From: Massilia rhizosphaerae
GTDB lineage: Bacteria > Pseudomonadota > Gammaproteobacteria > Burkholderiales > Burkholderiaceae_D
Direction: 5' to 3'
DNA length: 64,000 nt
Assembly: GCF_016093545.1 (NCBI RefSeq)
Contig: NZ_JADKYX010000004.1
Coordinates: forward strand, 186,001 to 250,000
In this document: positions 54,035-62,916 of the stretch, piece by piece
How the letters are laid out: each line of letters starts with the position of its first letter
Numbering within the stretch: the first letter of the stretch is position 1
Notes under the pieces: model-generated
What the model was told of the DNA's origin: nothing
Databases searched by the model: none
Seen by the model: the letters and a program-made list of their open reading frames with translations, nothing else
Position numbers and translations under genes: made by a program

Positions 54035-56722
54035 TCACGCCGAGGCCAGGCGCTTGAGTTCGTACAGGCGCTCGAGCGCCTCGCGCGGACTCAAGGCATC
54101 CGGGTCGATGGCGTCCAGCAGCGCCAGCGCGGGCGATTCGGCCGCCGGCGCCGGTGCAGGCACCGGCACGGCCTCGGACCCGGTGCCGGCATCGGGCTCC
54201 TCGCTCGGCGCCGGCGCGAACAGGTCGAGCTGCGGCGTCGCATCGAGCGCCTGCGCTTCCAGCCGCGCCAGGTGCTTGCGCGCGGCGCGGATCACGCCGG
54301 GCGGCACGCCCGCCAGCTGCGCGACCTGCAGGCCATAGCTCTGCGATGCCGGCCCGTCCTGCACGGCGTGCAGGAACACGATGCTGTCCTTGTGCTCGAC
54401 GGCCGACAGGTGCACGTTGGCCGCGCTCGGGTTCTGCTCCGGCAGCTGCGTCAGTTCGAAGTAGTGGGTCGCGAACAGGGTGAAGCTGCGGCTCGTCTCG
54501 ATCAGGTGGCGCGCGATGGCCCACGCCAGTGCCAGGCCGTCGAACGTCGACGTGCCGCGGCCCACCTCGTCCATCAGCACGAGCGAGTGCTCGGTCGCGC
54601 CGTTCAGGATCGCGGCCGATTCCGTCATCTCCACCATGAACGTCGAGCGGCCGCCGGCCAGGTCGTCCGACGCGCCGATGCGCGTGAAGATGCGGTCGAT
54701 CGGACCGATCGTCGCGCTCGCCGCCGGCACGTAGCTGCCGACATAGGCCAGCAGCGTGATCAGCGCGACCTGGCGCATGAACGTCGATTTACCGCCCATG
54801 TTCGGCCCCGTGATCAACAGCAGGCGGCGGTCGTTGGACAGCCGGCAGTCGTTCGCGATGAAGCGTTCGATCTGATTTTCGACGACGGGATGGCGGCCTT
54901 CGACGATCGTCAGGCACGGCTCCTCGACCAGCTGCGGCATGCACCAGTTGCTGCGCACGGCGTGCGCGGCGAGGGCGGTGAGCGTGTCGAGCTGCGCGAT
55001 GCCGGACGCGATGCGCTGCAGGCACCCGATGTGCGGCGCGAGGTCGGCCAGCAGCAGGTCGTACAGCAGCTTCTCGCGCGCCAGCGCGCGGTCCTGCGCG
55101 GACAGGGCCTTGTCTTCGAACGCCTTGAGTTCCGGCGTGATGTAGCGCTCGCAGTTCTTCAAGGTCTGGCGGCGGCGGTAATCGTCCGGCACCTTGTCGG
55201 CCTGGCCGTTCGTCACTTCGATGTAGAAGCCGTGCACCTTGTTGTACTCGACGCGCAGGTTGGCGATGCCCGTGCGGGCGCGCTCGCGCGCCTCCAGGTC
55301 GACGAGGAACTGGCCCGCGTTTTCCGACAGCGCGCGCAACTCGTCGAGCTCCGCGTCGAAGCCGCGCGCGAACACGCCCCCGTCGCGCACCATCGCGGCA
55401 GGTTCCGTCGCGATGGCGCGCTGGAGCAGGTCGAGGCAGGCGTCGGGAATCGCAATGGCCTCGTGAATGTCGCGCAGCAGGCAGGCGTCGCCGGGGATGA
55501 AGCAGCGCGCCACCTGTTCGCGCAGCGCGGGCAGCTGTTTCAGGCCGTCGCGCAGGCTGGCGAGGTCGCGCGGACGGGCCGTCAGCAGCGCCACGCGGGT
55601 GGTGATGCGCTCGATATCCGGCACGTGCGCGAGCGTCGCCGACAAGTCGTGCGTCGCCTCGCGCGAGGCCAGCGCCTCGATCGCCTCGTGGCGCGCTCTA
55701 GCCACGCGCTGGTCGCGCCTGGCGTGGTGCAGCCAATGGCGCAGCAGGCGCGAACCCATCGCCGTGCGGCAGCCGTCCAGCAGGGAAAACAGCGTGGGCG
55801 ATTCGAAGCCGCGGATCGTTTCCGTGAGTTCCAGGTTGCGGCGCGTGGACGCGTCGAGGCCGATGAATTCGTTTTCCGATTCGACGGCGAGACTCTTCAC
55901 GTGCTGCAGGCCGCGGCCCTGCGTCGCCTGGGCATAGCGCAGCAGCGCGCCGGCCGCGCCGAACGCGGCGCCGAGACCGTCCGCGCCGAAGCCGGACAGC
56001 GTGGCGACGCCCAGCTGGTCGAGCAGCGCCTTGTGGCCGTGCACGACGTCGAAATGCCATTCCGGCACGCGCTGCGTGTGGCCGACCGGCGATTCTTCGA
56101 ACAAGTCGGCCCCGCCGTCGGCGCGCAGCACCTCGGCCGGCACGATGCGTTCCAGTTCCTGCGTCAGGCGTGCCGTGGCCGCGCGCGCGTCGCCGGCGAA
56201 TTCCATCAACTTGAGCGCGCCGCTGGCCAGCGACATCCATGCGAGACCCGTCGTGACCACCTTGCGCGTCGTGACCGTGCACACGGCCAGCAGGGGGCGC
56301 TCGGCCTTCTCGGGCAGCAGGTCGGCATCCGTCAGCGTGCCGGGCGTGACGACGCGCACGACCTTGCGTTCGACGGGGCCCTTGCTGAGCGCCGGATCGC
56401 CGATCTGCTCGCAGATCGCGCACGACTCGCCCAGCTTGACGAGCTTGGCGAGGTAGGGATCGAGCGAGTGGAAGGGCACGCCCGCCATCTTGATCGGATT
56501 CCCGCCCGAGCTGCCGCGCGCCGTCAACGTGATGCCCAGGATGCGCGCGGCTTTCTCGGCGTCCTCGAAGAACAGCTCGTAGAAGTCGCCCATCCGGTAG
56601 AAGACGAGCATCGTGGGGTAGTCGGCCTTGATGCTTAGATATTGCTGCATCATTGGAGTGTGCTGGCTTTTTCCGGACTTGGTAACTTGTTGATCTAACG
56701 GCATGTCGTCGTCTAACTTCAT
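54035..56722 (-). CDS. mutS: DNA mismatch repair protein MutS
   Basis: An 895-residue MutS. Mismatch-recognition FYE in [12 protein letters not shown] near 40, core and clamp domains, ATPase with Walker [14 protein letters not shown] and [14 protein letters not shown], then the C-terminal HTH and an Ala/Pro-rich linker before the [16 protein letters not shown] tail. It detects base mismatches and recruits MutL. The start at 56722 (MKLDDDMP) is preferred; the ATG at 56704 is an alternative. It marks the left edge of conserved chromosome before an accessory island. Confidence 0.96.
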   Translation of the reverse strand: MKLDDDMPLDQQVTKSGKSQHTPMMQQYLSIKADYPTMLVFYRMGDFYELFFEDAEKAARILGITLTARGSSGGNPIKMAGVPFHSLDPYLAKLVKLGESCAICEQIGDPALSKGPVERKVVRVVTPGTLTDADLLPEKAERPLLAVCTVTTRKVVTTGLAWMSLASGALKLMEFAGDARAATARLTQELERIVPAEVLRADGGADLFEESPVGHTQRVPEWHFDVVHGHKALLDQLGVATLSGFGADGLGAAFGAAGALLRYAQATQGRGLQHVKSLAVESENEFIGLDASTRRNLELTETIRGFESPTLFSLLDGCRTAMGSRLLRHWLHHARRDQRVARARHEAIEALASREATHDLSATLAHVPDIERITTRVALLTARPRDLASLRDGLKQLPALREQVARCFIPGDACLLRDIHEAIAIPDACLDLLQRAIATEPAAMVRDGGVFARGFDAELDELRALSENAGQFLVDLEARERARTGIANLRVEYNKVHGFYIEVTNGQADKVPDDYRRRQTLKNCERYITPELKAFEDKALSAQDRALAREKLLYDLLLADLAPHIGCLQRIASGIAQLDTLTALAAHAVRSNWCMPQLVEEPCLTIVEGRHPVVENQIERFIANDCRLSNDRRLLLITGPNMGGKSTFMRQVALITLLAYVGSYVPAASATIGPIDRIFTRIGASDDLAGGRSTFMVEMTESAAILNGATEHSLVLMDEVGRGTSTFDGLALAWAIARHLIETSRSFTLFATHYFELTQLPEQNPSAANVHLSAVEHKDSIVFLHAVQDGPASQSYGLQVAQLAGVPPGVIRAARKHLARLEAQALDATPQLDLFAPAPSEEPDAGTGSEAVPVPAPAPAAESPALALLDAIDPDALSPREALERLYELKRLASA

Positions 56723-57141
56723 GATTTTGTTGCGGATTCCTTTGGCTCGCCCGGATCGAGATCGCATCACGACGCATCACGCGGCATCGCTTCACTGCAC
56801 GGATTGGCGTAGCTTTTCCAAAGCCCTGCCGTCGAACCTACGCCAGGGAGCAAACCGGTGTCGCCGACTGTCAAAAAGCTACGCCGGCCTCTCTGTTGGG
56901 AGGGGGATGCGCCCGGTGCCAAGCGGCCGAGCAGGCGTCGCCAGACGTGCACTTTACCATGTCCGACTGGTCGACCTGCCGTGCGAGATGCAGGGTCGGC
57001 AAGTATACGTGAAAAGCTACGCCGAGCCTACGCCTGGACGCGTGGAGCCGACAATCCGAGGACGCTCAAAGCTGCGCGGCAGAGCAAACCCTACACTCGG
57101 TTGCATGGCATGAAGTCAACGTGTGCGAAAGGAGGAAACAA
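56723..57141. other. Intergenic junction between mutS and the island integrase
   Basis: About 420 bases without a convincing gene. It contains three copies of AAAAGCTACGCC (listed separately) and the mutS promoter region. No tRNA or other classical integration target seen. The right end has AGGAGG serving the integrase start. Confidence 0.6.
56806..57023. repeat. Three copies of a 12-bp sequence upstream of the integrase
   Basis: AAAAGCTACGCC occurs at 56874-56885 and 57012-57023 in direct orientation, and inverted at 56806-56817. Copies 1 and 3 share one more base (GAAAAGCTACGCC). Clustered between mutS and a tyrosine integrase, they have the layout of integrase arm-type binding sites or an attachment-site region. 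Confidence 0.7.
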
Positions 57142-57903
57142 ATGGTATTCGATGCCAGGGTGGCCAAGCTGCTGGCTCCCGGTGAGCACTACACCATGCC
57201 CGACTGCCCAGGTCTCCGATTTGAAGTGTCAACCACTACACGTGCCTGGATCTATCGCTACAAAAGCCCAGTCGACGGCAAGATGCGCCAGGTGAAGATC
57301 GGAGCCTGGCCTGCAGTATCGATCAATGCCGCGAAGGCGGAATGGGAAAAGTTGCGTGACCAGCGTGCGCGAGGCGAGGATCCCGCTGCAGAGCGTCGTG
57401 CAAAACGTGTCCGGGAGAGCGAAGACAAGCAAATCGCACCCGCAAAGTCGGGCCGGACGCTAACGGTACGGACACTGGTCGATTTTTATCTGACAGGGCA
57501 TGTAGAACGGAAGCGCAAGCAGAAAGGCATCGACGAGACTCGCCGGACGTTGAACTACGCGTTATGCGCGACGTGTCCCGAGGAGTGGCCGGGAAAGTTC
57601 GGAGATCTCGAAGCTGCGAAGATCACCCGTGCACGGGCATTCGCCTTGGTCCACACATTTATCGAAACCCCCGTACAGGCCGGGAGAGTGCGGCTCGAGC
57701 TTGGCGCCGCTTGGGACTTCGGGCACGATGCCGGCAAACTCCCTGAGGAGGTGGCCAACTGGTGGCGGGTCATCATGCGAGGAAAGCTCCGCAGCAGGGG
57801 CCGTGTACGCGAGGGCAAACGCGTTGGAACTGCGAAGCGCTTTTTGACGCCGGCGGAGCACCCCCTGTGTCCGACTACTTGTCGGGTAATTCAATCGGCT
57901 TGA
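57142..57903 (+). pseudogene. Truncated tyrosine integrase (DUF4102 arm-domain type)
   Basis: N-terminal ~245 residues of a prophage/island integrase. The arm-type DNA-binding domain is complete (APGEHYTMPDCPGLRFEV, YRYKSPVDGKMRQVKIGAWP, KLRDQRARGEDPAAER), followed by the core-binding SAM-like domain up to KRFLTPAEH, where the catalytic domain should begin. The frame then turns into unrelated residues and stops at 57903; the R...HxxR...Y catalytic residues are missing. Good AGGAGG and ATG. The loss is at about 57860, more than 200 bases left of the IS ends, so an earlier deletion or insertion caused it. Confidence 0.8.
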
Positions 57904-58074
57904 TTGGATCGTTATCAAGGAGCGGGCATGGGTTGGGCAGCGGGGTTTGACGTTCTAATATTCATCGTTTCCCCCGACCAGGGAGAAGGTGTTGCGGGTG
58001 GAGCGCAGCGGAACCCGCCCCCTCAAGATTTTGAATTTTTCTCGCTCGCCGCGGTCCTTGCAACGAGACCGGCG
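57904..58074. other. Junk region between the broken integrase and the IS element
   Basis: About 170 bases of mixed composition with no gene. It includes GGGTGGAGCGCAGCGGAACC, a GC-rich dyad near 57998-58021, and may be scar tissue from an earlier insertion. Confidence 0.4.
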
Positions 58075-58114
58075 GTTGTCGCCTCGGAATTGACTACTAT
58101 TTACCGAGGCAGGA

Positions 58115-58603
58115 ATGGCATCAAGACACACAGAAGCATTTATCGAGCAGGCGCTGGTCAAGGTGTTTTCGCGCGGCGACCGGACCATTACGTCGGTCGC
58201 CGACGAGCTCAAGCTGAGCCACCACACGTTAAGATACTGGATGAAGAAAAAATCCGTATCGATGCCGGTCGCCGCGAAGACGACGGAAAAGCGTCCGCAG
58301 GACTGGACGGCAGAAGAGCAGCTTGCGGCCCTGCAGGAAACGCACGGCATGTCCGCCGAGGACGTGCAGGCATGGTGCCGCGCACGCGGCATATTTGCCC
58401 ACCACCTAACGACTTGGAGGGAGGCGTTCTGCGCCAGCCCGAAGGAGCCGACGCCGAGTGCGCGCGAAGTGCGCGCGCTGAAGGACGAACTGGCCAAGCT
58501 CAAGCGCGAAATGGGGCGCAAGGACAAGGCATTGGCGGAGGCGGCGGCATTGCTGGTTCTGCAAAAAAAGTTCCGGGCGCTGTGGGAGGACGAGGACAAA
58601 TGA
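58115..58603 (+). CDS. IS3-type transposase OrfA
   Basis: A 162-residue DNA-binding subunit: an N-terminal helix-turn-helix (FSRGDRTITSVADELKLSHH), a middle EEQLAALQETHGMSAEDVQAW region and a C-terminal leucine-zipper-like coiled coil (LKDELAKLKREMGRKDKALA). The stop overlaps the OrfB start (ATGA). A frameshift heptamer at 58564-58570 lets ribosomes make the OrfAB fusion. Confidence 0.85.
   Translation: MASRHTEAFIEQALVKVFSRGDRTITSVADELKLSHHTLRYWMKKKSVSMPVAAKTTEKRPQDWTAEEQLAALQETHGMSAEDVQAWCRARGIFAHHLTTWREAFCASPKEPTPSAREVRALKDELAKLKREMGRKDKALAEAAALLVLQKKFRALWEDEDK
58564..58570 (+). promoter_or_regulatory. -1 programmed frameshift site of the IS
   Basis: A_AAA_AAG in the OrfA reading frame (codons CAA AAA AAG), a canonical X_XXY_YYZ slippery heptamer. 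OrfB is in the -1 frame and begins 30 bases downstream, as required for an OrfAB transframe transposase. Confidence 0.8.
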
Positions 58604-59685
58604 CCTCCCTGCCAGAGCGCGAGAACGTGATGATGTTGGTGGCCGAGGCGGTCAGTGCGGGTGCGCGCCAAGAGCGCGCCTGCGCGGCCATCGACTTGAG
58701 CGAGCGGACCGTCCAGCGCTGGAAGGACGATCTGGCGGCCGGGTTTGGTGATCGCCGCCCGGCACGAATCCAGACGCCCGGAAACGCCCTCAGCGAAAGC
58801 GAACGCGGGCGCGTGCTGGCCATCGCCAATTCGGAAGAGTTCGGCCATCTGCCGCCGAGCCAAATCGTGCCCAGGCTGGCCGATCGCGGCGAGCATGTGG
58901 CGTCGGAGTCGACCTTCTACCGCGTGCTCAAGGCGCACGGCCAGCTGGCGCACCGGCGCGCCGAAAAGCCGTGCAAGCCGAGGGCCAAGCCGCGCGCGCT
59001 GCGCGCGACGGGGCCCAATCAGTTGTTCAGCTGGGACATCACGTACCTGCCGACGTCGGTCAGGGGGAGCTATTTCTATCTGTACCTGTTCATGGATATC
59101 TTCAGCCGGAAAATCGTCGGCTGGCAGGTCTATGACGCCGAATGCAGCGAACTGGCGGGCGCCGTGATGCGCGACATCTGCGCACGCGAACGCATCGCTC
59201 CTGCTCAGGTGGTGCTGCACTCGGACAACGGCGCGCCGATGAAAGGCGCGACGATGCTGGCCACGCTGCAGGCGCTGGGCGTGGTGCCTTCGTTCAGCCG
59301 TCCAGCTGTGAGCAATGACAACCCATATTCCGAGTCCCTGTTCAAGACGATGAAATACCGTCCGGCCTATCCAGTGCGCCCGTTTGCCGATCTCATGGCC
59401 GCGCGCCAGTGGGTCGGCTCCTTCGTCCATTGGTACAACGCGGAACATCGGCACAGCGCCATCGGATATGTCACGCCAGAGCAACGCCATGCCGGACTCG
59501 ACGTTGAACTGCTGCGCAAACGCGCCGCCACCTACGCCGCAGCCAAGGCCGCACATCCTAACCGCTGGAGCGGGGACACACGCAACTGGGATCCGGTCGT
59601 CGTCGTGCATTTGAACCCCGAAAAGGAAACCGTATTGAACAAGAAAATGGAGGATGATCGGCGCGCACTAAAAAAAGCGGCCTGA
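58600..59685 (+). CDS. IS3-type transposase OrfB (DDE integrase)
   Basis: A 361-residue catalytic subunit with an rve integrase core: first Asp in SWDITYLPT, second Asp in LHSDNGAPMKG, and Glu in NDNPYSESLFKTMKYRP, then the WYNAEHRHSAIGYVTPEQRH ending. An HTH_21-like segment lies near 75-115. All three catalytic acids are present and the frame is intact, so the element may still be active. Confidence 0.88.
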   Translation: MTSLPERENVMMLVAEAVSAGARQERACAAIDLSERTVQRWKDDLAAGFGDRRPARIQTPGNALSESERGRVLAIANSEEFGHLPPSQIVPRLADRGEHVASESTFYRVLKAHGQLAHRRAEKPCKPRAKPRALRATGPNQLFSWDITYLPTSVRGSYFYLYLFMDIFSRKIVGWQVYDAECSELAGAVMRDICARERIAPAQVVLHSDNGAPMKGATMLATLQALGVVPSFSRPAVSNDNPYSESLFKTMKYRPAYPVRPFADLMAARQWVGSFVHWYNAEHRHSAIGYVTPEQRHAGLDVELLRKRAATYAAAKAAHPNRWSGDTRNWDPVVVVHLNPEKETVLNKKMEDDRRALKKAA

Positions 59686-59777
59686 ACTACGAAGTTAGGC
59701 GACAACTAGCTTGAAAAATTCCGGTACTTTGTTCAACATCGTCCTCTGGACAGAACACATAAAGGGCGTAAAAACGA

Positions 59778-59849
59778 ATGGCAAAAGCGCCCTACATCGA
59801 AGAAGGAAGACTGAGGCACTTACTCAAGGTCTCCGCTTTCTCGGGTGAA
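59778..59849 (+). pseudogene. N-terminal fragment of a second site-specific integrase
   Basis: About 24 residues, MAKAPYIEEGRLRHLLKVSA and a few more, resemble the start of XerC-like phage integrases (MAKA..L.d..IRHLLKV). The frame stays open to 60302, but the remainder is not integrase-like and overlaps the following real gene. It is a short remnant, not a functional gene. Confidence 0.45.
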
Positions 59850-60084
59850 TGCTGGACCCGGTCGCTGCGCGCGGTGAGGGCTTGGCTAGACCCGGCGCAC
59901 TGGCTGGCGCGTTGCTGGGCCGCGTTCTCCGCAATGCTACCGCCCCCTGAGCTTATGTCCCTGATTGAGGCCATGGTCGCCAGCCAGGGCATCAACCTCC
60001 ACCTTCGCATTTTACAAACTACCGATAAGACACGAATTACGATAAAATTAGTGACGTTCTGGAAATATTTCTTAGAAGAAGAAT

Positions 60085-62706
60085 ATGACGCTACTGGCAC
60101 AAATCCTTCAATGGTCCAACTCGAGCCTCAAACCTTGGCAACAGGACGCTGCGCGGCGGCTTTTTCAGAACTCCTTGGACAATGGGGCGCTCGACGATCT
60201 CTATGCGATGCTAAAGAGCAGCGTCGGGCTCCCGGACCCTCAGGGCAGAACGCCGGTACCACTGAGCCAGGACCACCTGCCCCTGACGACTGCAAAGGAT
60301 GACGCTGCGGTCCTCGTTGCACTCAAGGATGTGAAGAACGTCAATAGACTTGCCGCTGGCCAGATACTCCCGTTTGCCAAAAGGGGCATCACCGCCATTT
60401 ACGGAGGCAACGGAGCAGGGAAATCCGGATACTCTCGCGTGCTGAAGCGAGCCTGCCGTGCGCGCGATGCCAACGAGGATGTGCGCCCGAACGCGTTGGA
60501 TAAGGCGAGCGCCACCGCAATTCCTGAAGCGAGCTTTGACATAGAGCTCGGCGCGAAGGCGTCCACCGTCAACTGGAAGAAAAACGGGCGCGGCCCGGTC
60601 GAACTCGCCACCATTGCCGTTTTCGACACGCACTGCGCGCGCGCCTACCTCGACTTGCAGCAGGAAATCGCGTACTTGCCCTACGGGCTGGATGTCGTAG
60701 AGAACCTGGCACAAATCGTTTTGCCGAAGATCACGGAAAAGCTGAACGCGGAGATCGCCGCAACGCACACCACGAAGGAAGCGTTTAGCCACTTGGCAGG
60801 AACCACGAAGGTATCCGCGCTCATCGACTCGCTAAGCGAGAAGACCAAGATCGCCGACGTAGAGGTACTGGCTCTGATGAGCGAGGAAGAGACCGCGCGG
60901 ATGGGAGAACTGGACAAGACCCTCAGCGAGGTGGATCCGAGGGCAAAAGCGAAAGAGCTGCGGCTCGCGATTGGGCGCATGAACGCCTTGAAGGCAAAGG
61001 TCGAATCGTCGGCAAACTGGGTCAAGAACGAGGCCGTACAAAAGTTCCGGACCATGGACGAAGAGGCGGAAAAGGCATTCGCGGCCGAAGCCGAAGCCGC
61101 AAACGCGCTGCGCGCGGGAGAGGCGCTACTACCAGGAACCGGTGACGTGCTGTGGAAGGCGATGTACGAAGCCGCGAAACAGTTCTCCCAGGGCGCTGCT
61201 TACCCAGGCCAAGCGTTCCCCCACGTGCATGACGGCGGAAAATGCTTGCTATGCCAGCAGGATCTTTCAGAAGACGGCACGGCCCGCATGAAGCGGTTCG
61301 AGGAATACGTCCAGCATAACGTCGCCAAGCTCGCTGCGGACAAACGGACCGTAAGGACTACCGCAATCGGCAAGATCGAAAGCACGGCCCTTTCCATCGA
61401 CTACAAGGACTACGTCGAGGAGCTAAACCACCTTGACCCGAGCGTGGTAGCCGAGATTAGCGCGTTCGACAAAGCTCTCACCGAGAGGCAGAAATGGATG
61501 CTGGCCGCGCAGAAGGCCCACGCGTGGGACGGAATCCCGGAGTTCCCGGTCGATCCTTGCCTAAAGCTGAAGGCGATTGCGGATGCACTCACGACCCAAG
61601 CAGAGGCATACGAGAAGGCGACTGACGACAAGCAGAAGCTGCTATTGAAGGCGGAGCTCACGGAACTGAAAGCGCGAGCCGCCTTGCTCCCCCATATGGA
61701 CGCAGTCCTCGCATTGATCGAACGGATGAGGGTCAAGGCCCTGCTGAACAAGTGCAAGGACGACTTGAAGACGAAGCCCATTTCCGACAAGTCCAAGGAA
61801 TTCGCGACCAATGCCGTAACCGCGCCGCTGCGACAGGCTCTGAAGGAAGAATTCGACGCGCTGGGGGTCGCGCATATGGCTCCGCGCCTCGACGAAAGCG
61901 TCGAACGCGGCAAGATGAAGCACAAATTGGCGCTGGACGTGGTCATCCCGGCACAAATCCGCGACATCCTGAGCGAAGGCGAACAGCGTGCGATCGCGCT
62001 TGGATGCTTCCTAGCGGAGCTCCGGACTGGGGGCCACGGTGGGGGAATCGTTTTCGATGATCCCGTTTCTTCCTTGGACCACACTAGGCGGCAGAACGTA
62101 GCGCGGCGCTTGGTCGAAGAGGCAAAAAATAGGCAAGTGATCATCTTCACCCACGACACGTCGTTCCTAGGGGAGCTTCGCGACCTGATCGAACAAGCGG
62201 GAATAGAGCACCTCATCCACCACCTCGAGTGGCACGGAGAATTTTCCGGCACGATCCAAAGCGGACTGCCTTGGGAGCACAAGAGTTACAAGGACCGCAT
62301 CGACAAGCTGCAAAAGGCGCAGTCAGCGCTGGCGGTCGGCTGGCCGCCTTACCCGAACGGGGAGCAATCGGCGGCCATGCGGCAGCAGTACAACCTGATG
62401 CGCGCGACAATCGAGCGTGTAATCCAAGACCTAGTGTTCAACGGGGTCGTGGTCAGGTATCGGGACTGGATCAGGGTTACGCCAAACCTCTCCAAGGTCG
62501 TCGGGTTCGAAAAGGCGGAGTGCGATGAAATCGAGCGCCTTTACAAAGTGTGTTGCGACGTGGTTAACGCTCATGACCCGGCGTCCGGAAAGAACGCGCC
62601 CGTCCCAACGGCGGCCCAATTGGGACTGGACATCGCAGCGCTCGTCTCCCTTACCGTTGCAATCGAAACCCGCAAAAAGGCGCAAGCGGCCAGCGGAAAA
62701 CCTTAA
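60085..62706 (+). CDS. AAA_13 ATPase with zinc-hook-like CxxC, RloC/PrrC-like candidate tRNA nuclease
   Basis: An 873-residue SMC/Rad50-type ATPase. Walker A GGNGAGKS at 107-114; long helical/coiled-coil arms (about 250-620) interrupted by CLLCQQ (Cys387, Cys390), a zinc-hook-like CxxC; ABC signature SEGEQRAIAL near 630; Walker B IVFDDPVSSLD near 654-664; switch His in IFTHD near 688. After this a ~180-residue C-terminal domain carries R773-x3-E777 (RATIE) and His830 (NAHDP), the order of the catalytic Arg, Glu and His of PrrC/RloC anticodon nucleases, though the E-to-H spacing is longer. It precedes a restriction-modification gene by 210 bases, as rloC and prrC often do. Host-tRNA cleavage on phage challenge is inferred, not shown. 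Confidence 0.7.
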   Translation: MTLLAQILQWSNSSLKPWQQDAARRLFQNSLDNGALDDLYAMLKSSVGLPDPQGRTPVPLSQDHLPLTTAKDDAAVLVALKDVKNVNRLAAGQILPFAKRGITAIYGGNGAGKSGYSRVLKRACRARDANEDVRPNALDKASATAIPEASFDIELGAKASTVNWKKNGRGPVELATIAVFDTHCARAYLDLQQEIAYLPYGLDVVENLAQIVLPKITEKLNAEIAATHTTKEAFSHLAGTTKVSALIDSLSEKTKIADVEVLALMSEEETARMGELDKTLSEVDPRAKAKELRLAIGRMNALKAKVESSANWVKNEAVQKFRTMDEEAEKAFAAEAEAANALRAGEALLPGTGDVLWKAMYEAAKQFSQGAAYPGQAFPHVHDGGKCLLCQQDLSEDGTARMKRFEEYVQHNVAKLAADKRTVRTTAIGKIESTALSIDYKDYVEELNHLDPSVVAEISAFDKALTERQKWMLAAQKAHAWDGIPEFPVDPCLKLKAIADALTTQAEAYEKATDDKQKLLLKAELTELKARAALLPHMDAVLALIERMRVKALLNKCKDDLKTKPISDKSKEFATNAVTAPLRQALKEEFDALGVAHMAPRLDESVERGKMKHKLALDVVIPAQIRDILSEGEQRAIALGCFLAELRTGGHGGGIVFDDPVSSLDHTRRQNVARRLVEEAKNRQVIIFTHDTSFLGELRDLIEQAGIEHLIHHLEWHGEFSGTIQSGLPWEHKSYKDRIDKLQKAQSALAVGWPPYPNGEQSAAMRQQYNLMRATIERVIQDLVFNGVVVRYRDWIRVTPNLSKVVGFEKAECDEIERLYKVCCDVVNAHDPASGKNAPVPTAAQLGLDIAALVSLTVAIETRKKAQAASGKP

Positions 62707-62916
62707 GCCTGCAGGCACTTGCCGTGGTAAGCCGAGGCCGACATCTCAACGGCATCGGCGTCATCAAACTGTGTGGACTCCTACTGACTCACGCTCCCAG
62801 AGTGCTCAGTGCTGGTTGAGCTTCACTGGTTAAAACCATCCCCGCCATGAATTTCGCACGGGCCACTACCGAGCGGCGGAAGTTTGTTATATGGTTCTGT
62901 TCTCTGGGAGAAATTG
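62707..62916. other. Intergenic region before the Type ISP gene
   Basis: 210 bases; no gene recognised. It probably holds a promoter for the restriction-modification gene (AT-rich TTTGTTATATGGTTCTGTTC at 62882-62901 is the best candidate) and GGGAG as ribosome binding site. Confidence 0.4.

Larger units (their letters stand above)
58075..59706 (+). mobile_element. IS3-type insertion sequence (about 1.63 kb)
   Basis: Bounded by short inverted repeats GTTGTCGCCT (58075-58084) and AGGCGACAAC (59697-59706) that enclose two overlapping transposase frames. The ends are 40 bases before orfA and 21 bases after orfB. Inside the terminal 10 bp the repeats diverge quickly, and I see no target-site duplication in the flanks, so the exact ends are tentative and the copy may be old. 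Two-frame organisation with a slippery heptamer and a DDE OrfB is typical of IS3. Confidence 0.75.

Noticed and set aside
57904..58599. Upstream extension of the IS OrfB frame
   Set aside because: It is the -1 frame across OrfA with no protein-like pattern; OrfB proper starts at 58600 or is reached by frameshifting.
57868..59770. TGTGTCCGAC near 57868 and GGACAGAACACA near 59750 as outer ends of a larger IS
   Set aside because: Only TGTGT is shared; the GTTGTCGCCT pair closer to the transposase frames is a better terminal repeat.
59850..60302. The remaining part of the 174-residue frame following the integrase fragment
   Set aside because: Not integrase-like, and its second half overlaps the well-supported AAA_13 gene in another frame.
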